Below, in pieces: positions 60,042 to 64,000 of a DNA stretch of 64,000 nt (positions are counted from its first letter, which is position 1; each line of letters opens with the position of its first letter). Both the position numbers and the translations under genes were made by a program. This DNA is from Cellulomonas palmilytica (GTDB lineage: Bacteria > Actinomycetota > Actinomycetes > Actinomycetales > Cellulomonadaceae), in assembly GCF_021590045.1 (NCBI RefSeq), contig NZ_CP062221.1, positions 2,728,001 through 2,792,000 on the forward strand. Reading direction: 5' to 3'. Below the pieces are notes generated by a model. It had not been told where the DNA came from. It did not search any database and worked only from the letters and a program-made list of their open reading frames with translations.

Positions 60042-61355
60042 ATGCGACCTGAGGACGACGAGCGCGCGCCCGCCGGCACCGCTGCCGTCGACTCCTCGGC
60101 GACGGGCGGTGCCGACGACGAGGGCGTGGCGGACGTGAGCGCGCCGACCGTCGAGGTCGTCGCCCTGACGGAGCCCGCCGAGGGCGTCCCTCCGGTGGTC
60201 GACACCCCCGAGGCGCTCGCCGCGGTGGTCGAGGCGTTCGGCGCGGCGACCGGACCCGTGGCGGTCGACGCCGAGCGCGCGTCGGGGTACCGCTACGGGC
60301 AGCGCACGTACCTCGTGCAGCTGCGGCGCGAGGGCGCCGGGACGGCGCTCATCGACCCGATCGCGCTGCCGGACCTGTCGGCCCTGTCGGACGCTCTCGT
60401 CGGCGTCGAGTGGGTGCTGCACGCGGCGTCGCAGGACCTGCCGGGGCTCGCGGAGCAGGGCATGCACCCGTCGCGCGTGTTCGACACGGAGCTCGCCGCA
60501 CGGCTGCTCGGGATGGAGCGCGTGGGGCTCGCGGCGGTCGTCGCGGACACGCTCGGCCTGGGGCTCGCCAAGGAGCACTCGGCCGTGGACTGGTCGACCC
60601 GCCCGCTGCCCGTGGAGTGGCTGCGGTACGCGGCGCTCGACGTCGAGGTGCTGGTCGAGGTGCGCGAGGTGCTCGCCGAGCGGCTCGCGGTGAGCGGCAA
60701 GGCCGAGTGGGCCGCGCAGGAGTTCGAGGCGGTGCGCACCGCGCCCGCGCCCGCGCCGCGCGTCGAGCCGTGGCGCCGCGTGTCGGGCCTGCACGCGGTG
60801 CGGGACGCGCGTCGTCTCGCGGTCGTGCGCGAGCTGTGGGAGACGCGCGACAAGAACGCGCGCCAGCGTGACCTGTCCCCCGGCCGCGTGCTGCCGGACG
60901 CGGCGATCGTGGCGGCCGCGCAGGCCCTGCCGCGCGGGGTCCCGGCGCTGACCGCGCTGCCCGCGTTCTCGGGCAAGGGCACGCGGCGGCGCGCGCCGCT
61001 GTGGCAGTCCGCGATCGACCGCGCGCTCGCGCTCCCCGACTCGGAGCTCCCGTCGGTGCGTGGCCCGAAGAGCGACGCACCGCCCCCGCCGCGCGCGTGG
61101 GCGGACCGCGACCCCGCGGCCGCGGCGCGCCTGGCCGTCGCACGCGACGTCGTCGCGGGCCTGTCGGAGCGGCACTCGGTGCCGGTCGAGAACCTCCTGC
61201 AGCCGGACCTGCTGCGCCGGCTGTGCTGGTCGCCGCCGGCCTCGCTCGACGCGGCGTCGGTCGCCGAGCACCTCGCGGCGGGCGGTGCGCGCGCGTGGCA
61301 GGTCGAGCTCGTCGCGGACCCGTTCGCGGCCGCGTTCGCCACGCTCGGGGCCTGA
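60042..61355 (+). CDS. Ribonuclease D-like 3'-5' exonuclease with HRDC domain
   Basis: 437 residues. An acidic N-terminal extension (~50) precedes the DEDDy exonuclease: VDAERASGYRYGQRTYLVQL (motif I ~77), LHAASQDLPGL (motif II ~128), and YAALDVEVLVEV (motif III ~200). HRDC-like helices follow, including VARDVVAGLSERHSVPVENL. It processes RNA 3' ends. The leaderless start is favoured. It lies ahead of the fatty-acid oxidation pair, as in many actinobacteria. Confidence 0.87.
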   Translation: MRPEDDERAPAGTAAVDSSATGGADDEGVADVSAPTVEVVALTEPAEGVPPVVDTPEALAAVVEAFGAATGPVAVDAERASGYRYGQRTYLVQLRREGAGTALIDPIALPDLSALSDALVGVEWVLHAASQDLPGLAEQGMHPSRVFDTELAARLLGMERVGLAAVVADTLGLGLAKEHSAVDWSTRPLPVEWLRYAALDVEVLVEVREVLAERLAVSGKAEWAAQEFEAVRTAPAPAPRVEPWRRVSGLHAVRDARRLAVVRELWETRDKNARQRDLSPGRVLPDAAIVAAAQALPRGVPALTALPAFSGKGTRRRAPLWQSAIDRALALPDSELPSVRGPKSDAPPPPRAWADRDPAAAARLAVARDVVAGLSERHSVPVENLLQPDLLRRLCWSPPASLDAASVAEHLAAGGARAWQVELVADPFAAAFATLGA

Positions 61356-61400
61356 GCGCAGATCCCCCGGCGGGAACCCACCCGACGCCGGGCGGCGGAT

Positions 61401-61416
61401 GTTACTCTCGGGTAAC
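61401..61416. promoter_or_regulatory. GTTAC-N6-GTAAC operator candidate upstream of fadA
   Basis: A 16-bp inverted repeat, GTTAC-TCTCGG-GTAAC, lies about 110 bp upstream of the thiolase start. It includes a TACTCT that could be a -10 box. The symmetry suits a TetR- or GntR-type regulator of fatty-acid degradation, but no such regulator gene is in the window. Confidence 0.45.
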
Positions 61417-61524
61417 TTCGGCCCCCTGGGTCGAAGGTCCCGGCGTCCTCGCAGGTCCCGGGGCACCAGCAGCGCTTCCCGGTCGTTGACCATCCCGGAC
61501 ACCGTCGTCCCTCAGGAGGCCCCG

Positions 61525-62760
61525 ATGCCCGCCGCCCCCGCTGTCCGTCGCACCGTGTTCGTCGACGGGGTCCGCACCCCGTTCGGCCGCGCACGTCCCG
61601 ACGGCCTCTACGCCCACACGCGCGCCGACGACCTCGCGGTCAAGACCGTCCGCGAGCTCCTGCGCCGCCACCCCCAGCTCCCGCCCGAGCGGGTCGACGA
61701 GGTCGCCATCGCCGCGACCACGCAGGCCGGCGACCAGGGCCTGACGCTCGGCCGCACCGTCGGCGTGCTCGCGGGTCTGCCGCGCTCCGTGCCCGGCTAC
61801 GCGATCGACCGCATGTGCGCCGGCGCCATGACGGCCGTGACGAACCTCGCGGGCCAGATCGGCGTCGGCGCGGCCGACGTCGCGCTCGCCGGCGGCGTCG
61901 AGCACATGGGCCGGCACCCCATGGGCTTCGACGCCGACCCGAACCCCCGCTTCATGTCCGAGCGGCTCGTCGCGGCCGACGCCCTCAACATGGGTGTGAC
62001 CGCGGAGAACCTGCACGACCGCGACGCGGGGCTCACGCGCGAGCGGGCCGACGCCTACGGCGTCGCGAGCCAGCGCAAGTACGCCGAGGCGCTCGCCGCG
62101 GGCCAGATCGACCCGGACCTCGTCCCGGTCGCCACGCGCGACCCGGAGCACGGCTGGGGCCTCGCGACCGCCGACGAGCCGCCCCGCCCGGGCACCACGG
62201 TCGAGGCGATCGGCGCGCTGCCGACGCCGTTCCGGCCGGGCGGCCGCGTCACCGCGGGCACGTCCGCTCCGCTGACCGACGGCGCGACCGCGTGCCTGCT
62301 GGCCGCCGAGGACACCGCGGCCGAGCTCGGCCTGCCGGTCCGCATGCGGCTCGTCTCGTTCGCGTACGCGGGCGTCGAGCCCGAGATCATGGGCGTCGGG
62401 CCCGTGCCCGCGACGCGCCGCGCGCTCGCCCGCGCCGGGCTGACGATCGACGACATCGGCTTGTTCGAGATCAACGAGGCGTTCGCGGTGCAGGTGCTCG
62501 CGTTCCTCGACGCGTTCGGGATCGCCGACGACGACCCGCGCGTCAACCCGTACGGCGGCGCGATCGCCGTGGGCCACCCGCTCGCCTCGTCGGGCGTGCG
62601 CCTCATGACGCAGCTCGCGCGGCAGTTCGCCGAGCGCCCCGAGGTCCGCTACGGCCTCACGACGATGTGCGTCGGTCTCGGCCAGGGCGGCACCGTCATC
62701 TGGGAGAACCCGCACCACCCCGACTACGAGCCGACGACCACCGAGGAGGTCGCCCCGTGA
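61525..62760 (+). CDS. fadA: Acetyl-CoA C-acyltransferase (3-ketoacyl-CoA thiolase)
   Basis: 411-residue thiolase of fatty-acid beta-oxidation. The nucleophile Cys is in IDRMCAGAMTAV (~95). NEAFAVQVLAF, YGGAIAVGHPLASSG (catalytic His ~350) and CVGLGQGG (second Cys ~385) complete the active site. ATG 61525 has a perfect AGGAGG. It overlaps the next gene by GTGA, forming the fadA-fadB pair of the trifunctional complex. Confidence 0.94.
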   Translation: MPAAPAVRRTVFVDGVRTPFGRARPDGLYAHTRADDLAVKTVRELLRRHPQLPPERVDEVAIAATTQAGDQGLTLGRTVGVLAGLPRSVPGYAIDRMCAGAMTAVTNLAGQIGVGAADVALAGGVEHMGRHPMGFDADPNPRFMSERLVAADALNMGVTAENLHDRDAGLTRERADAYGVASQRKYAEALAAGQIDPDLVPVATRDPEHGWGLATADEPPRPGTTVEAIGALPTPFRPGGRVTAGTSAPLTDGATACLLAAEDTAAELGLPVRMRLVSFAYAGVEPEIMGVGPVPATRRALARAGLTIDDIGLFEINEAFAVQVLAFLDAFGIADDDPRVNPYGGAIAVGHPLASSGVRLMTQLARQFAERPEVRYGLTTMCVGLGQGGTVIWENPHHPDYEPTTTEEVAP

Positions 62761-64000
62761 GCGCCGAGCCCACCACCAGCACGCAGCGTGCCGAGCGCGT
62801 CGCGCACGCCCTGGCACGCGACGTCCGCCTCCCGGACGGCGCGGGCACGCTCGTCCTCGTCACGATCGACAACGGCCTGGACCACACCAAGCCGACGACG
62901 TTCGGCCCGCTCGGCATCGCCGAGCTCACCGCGACGCTGACGACCGTGCGCGAGCGCGTCCGCGCCGGCGAGGTCCAGGCGGTCGCGGTCACGGGCAAGC
63001 CGTACTACCTCGCCGCGGGCGCCGACCTCACGCAGGTCGCGGGCGTCACGACGCGCGAGGAGGCGCTCCGGCTCGGCCGCGGAGGCCACGCCGCGTACGG
63101 GCTGCTGCAGGACATGGGCGTCCCGACGTTCGCGTTCGTCAACGGCGTCGCGCTGGGCGGCGGGTTCGAGCTCGCGCTCAACTGCGACTACCGCACGGCC
63201 GCCGCGGACGTCCGGGCGCTCGCGCTGCCCGAGACGAGCCTGGGCCTGGTGCCCGGCTGGGGCGGCGCGTACCTGGTCCCGCGTCTCGTCGGCGTGCAGG
63301 ACGCGCTCGACGTGATCCTCGCGCGCCCCGCGGCGAACAAGCCGTACACGGCGCAGCAGGCGCAGCAGATCGGGCTCGTCGACGTCGTGCTCGACACCGC
63401 CGACTTCCTCGAGGAGTCGGTGCGGTGGGCGGCACGCGTGCTCAGCGGCGAGGTCGTCGTGCCGCGCCGCGAGCTGGACGACGAGGCGACCTGGCGCGCG
63501 GTGACCGACGCGGCCCGTGCGCGGCTCGACGCGACGATCCACGGGTCGCGTCCCGCGCCCTACCGCGCGCTCGACCTCGTCGCGCACGCCCGCGACCGCT
63601 CGCGCGAGGAGGCGTTCACGGCGGAGGACGAGGCGCTCGCCGACCTCATCCTGTCCGACGAGATGCGCGCGTCCGTCTACGCGTTCGGGCTCGTCTCGGG
63701 CGGCAAGCGACCCGTCGGCGCGCCCGACAGGTCGCTCGCGCGGCCCGTCACGCGCGTCGGGATCGTCGGCGCCGGGCTCATGGCCGCGCAGATCGCGCTG
63801 CTGTTCGCGCAGCGCCTCGGCGTGCCGGTCGTCATGCGCGACCTCGACGACGAGCGCGTGGCCAAGGGGCTCGACGCGGTGCGCGCGGGAGTCGAGCGGC
63901 TGACCTCGTCGGGCCGCCTGTCCGACGCGGCAGCCTCGCGCCTGCTCGGCTCGGTGCACGGCACCACGGACCTCGCGGACCTCGCGGGGTGCGACCTCGT
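62757..64000 (+). CDS. fadB: Fused enoyl-CoA hydratase / 3-hydroxyacyl-CoA dehydrogenase, partial
   Basis: The first 414 codons are present; the gene runs off the right edge. GTG 62757 overlaps the fadA stop. The hydratase/isomerase domain contains [15 protein letters not shown] (oxyanion) and [20 protein letters not shown] (~125-145), then [20 protein letters not shown]. The dehydrogenase Rossmann fold starts at [20 protein letters not shown] (~332). The expected C-terminal dehydrogenase domain lies outside the window. Confidence 0.92.
   Translation, partial: MSAEPTTSTQRAERVAHALARDVRLPDGAGTLVLVTIDNGLDHTKPTTFGPLGIAELTATLTTVRERVRAGEVQAVAVTGKPYYLAAGADLTQVAGVTTREEALRLGRGGHAAYGLLQDMGVPTFAFVNGVALGGGFELALNCDYRTAAADVRALALPETSLGLVPGWGGAYLVPRLVGVQDALDVILARPAANKPYTAQQAQQIGLVDVVLDTADFLEESVRWAARVLSGEVVVPRRELDDEATWRAVTDAARARLDATIHGSRPAPYRALDLVAHARDRSREEAFTAEDEALADLILSDEMRASVYAFGLVSGGKRPVGAPDRSLARPVTRVGIVGAGLMAAQIALLFAQRLGVPVVMRDLDDERVAKGLDAVRAGVERLTSSGRLSDAAASRLLGSVHGTTDLADLAGCDL

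Overview
The window is very GC-rich double-stranded DNA with dense, overlapping genes, frequent GTG starts and several leaderless-looking promoters. It reads as an actinobacterial chromosome. A C50-type carotenoid operon, a curdlan-like beta-1,3-glucan operon, a multidomain pectate lyase with a cellulose-binding module, and the ribonuclease D / thiolase neighbourhood point to Cellulomonas or a close relative. The genus is inferred from gene content; no rRNA gene or phylogenetic marker was analysed.

Layout. 1-1.9 kb: the start of an unknown minus-strand gene, a small basic ORF and a LacI-family regulator behind a promoter with a repeated element. 1.8-8.2 kb: a MarR regulator (CrtR-like) divergent from seven genes chained by 4-nt overlaps: crtE, crtB, crtI, two lycopene cyclase subunits, a UbiA-type lycopene elongase and an endonuclease V-type pyrimidine-dimer glycosylase. 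8.2-12.7 kb (minus): a processive GT2 synthase, a membrane-fusion-like protein and a membrane-anchored GH81 beta-1,3-glucanase. 13-15.5 kb: a GCS2-like ligase and an FAD reductase. 15.7-22.25 kb: glgX-treY-treZ, which converts glycogen to trehalose.

22.25-39 kb is an accessory island, visibly less GC-rich in parts. It holds a secreted orphan toxin with its immunity gene, a compact mobile-like module (XRE repressor, divergent primase-ATPase, tyrosine recombinase, and an array of phased GATGACGG repeats), and a large RHS polymorphic-toxin operon (LamG/DNRLRE protein, 2180-residue RHS protein ending in a nuclease-like domain, pentapeptide-like immunity protein).

39.3-47.1 kb: putA, a double-headed pectate lyase (PL1 + PL9 + CBM2) and zapE. 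47.2-53.7 kb: an assimilatory sulfate-reduction operon (sulfite reductase, zinc-ribbon protein, cysH, cysD, cysN, cysG) preceded by a 33-codon cysteine-rich leader peptide and hairpins that look like a cysteine-responsive attenuator. 53.7-58.6 kb: a RibD-C-like reductase, an unknown protein, an ATP-grasp ligase coupled to gnd, and a YbaB-like protein. 58.8-64 kb: DUF3000, a LuxR-type regulator, an RNase D-like nuclease, and a beta-oxidation pair (fadA, and fadB cut by the window edge).

Nearly all operons are bound together by ATGA, GTGA or TGATG stop-start overlaps. Two long perfect or near-perfect hairpins separate convergent genes.
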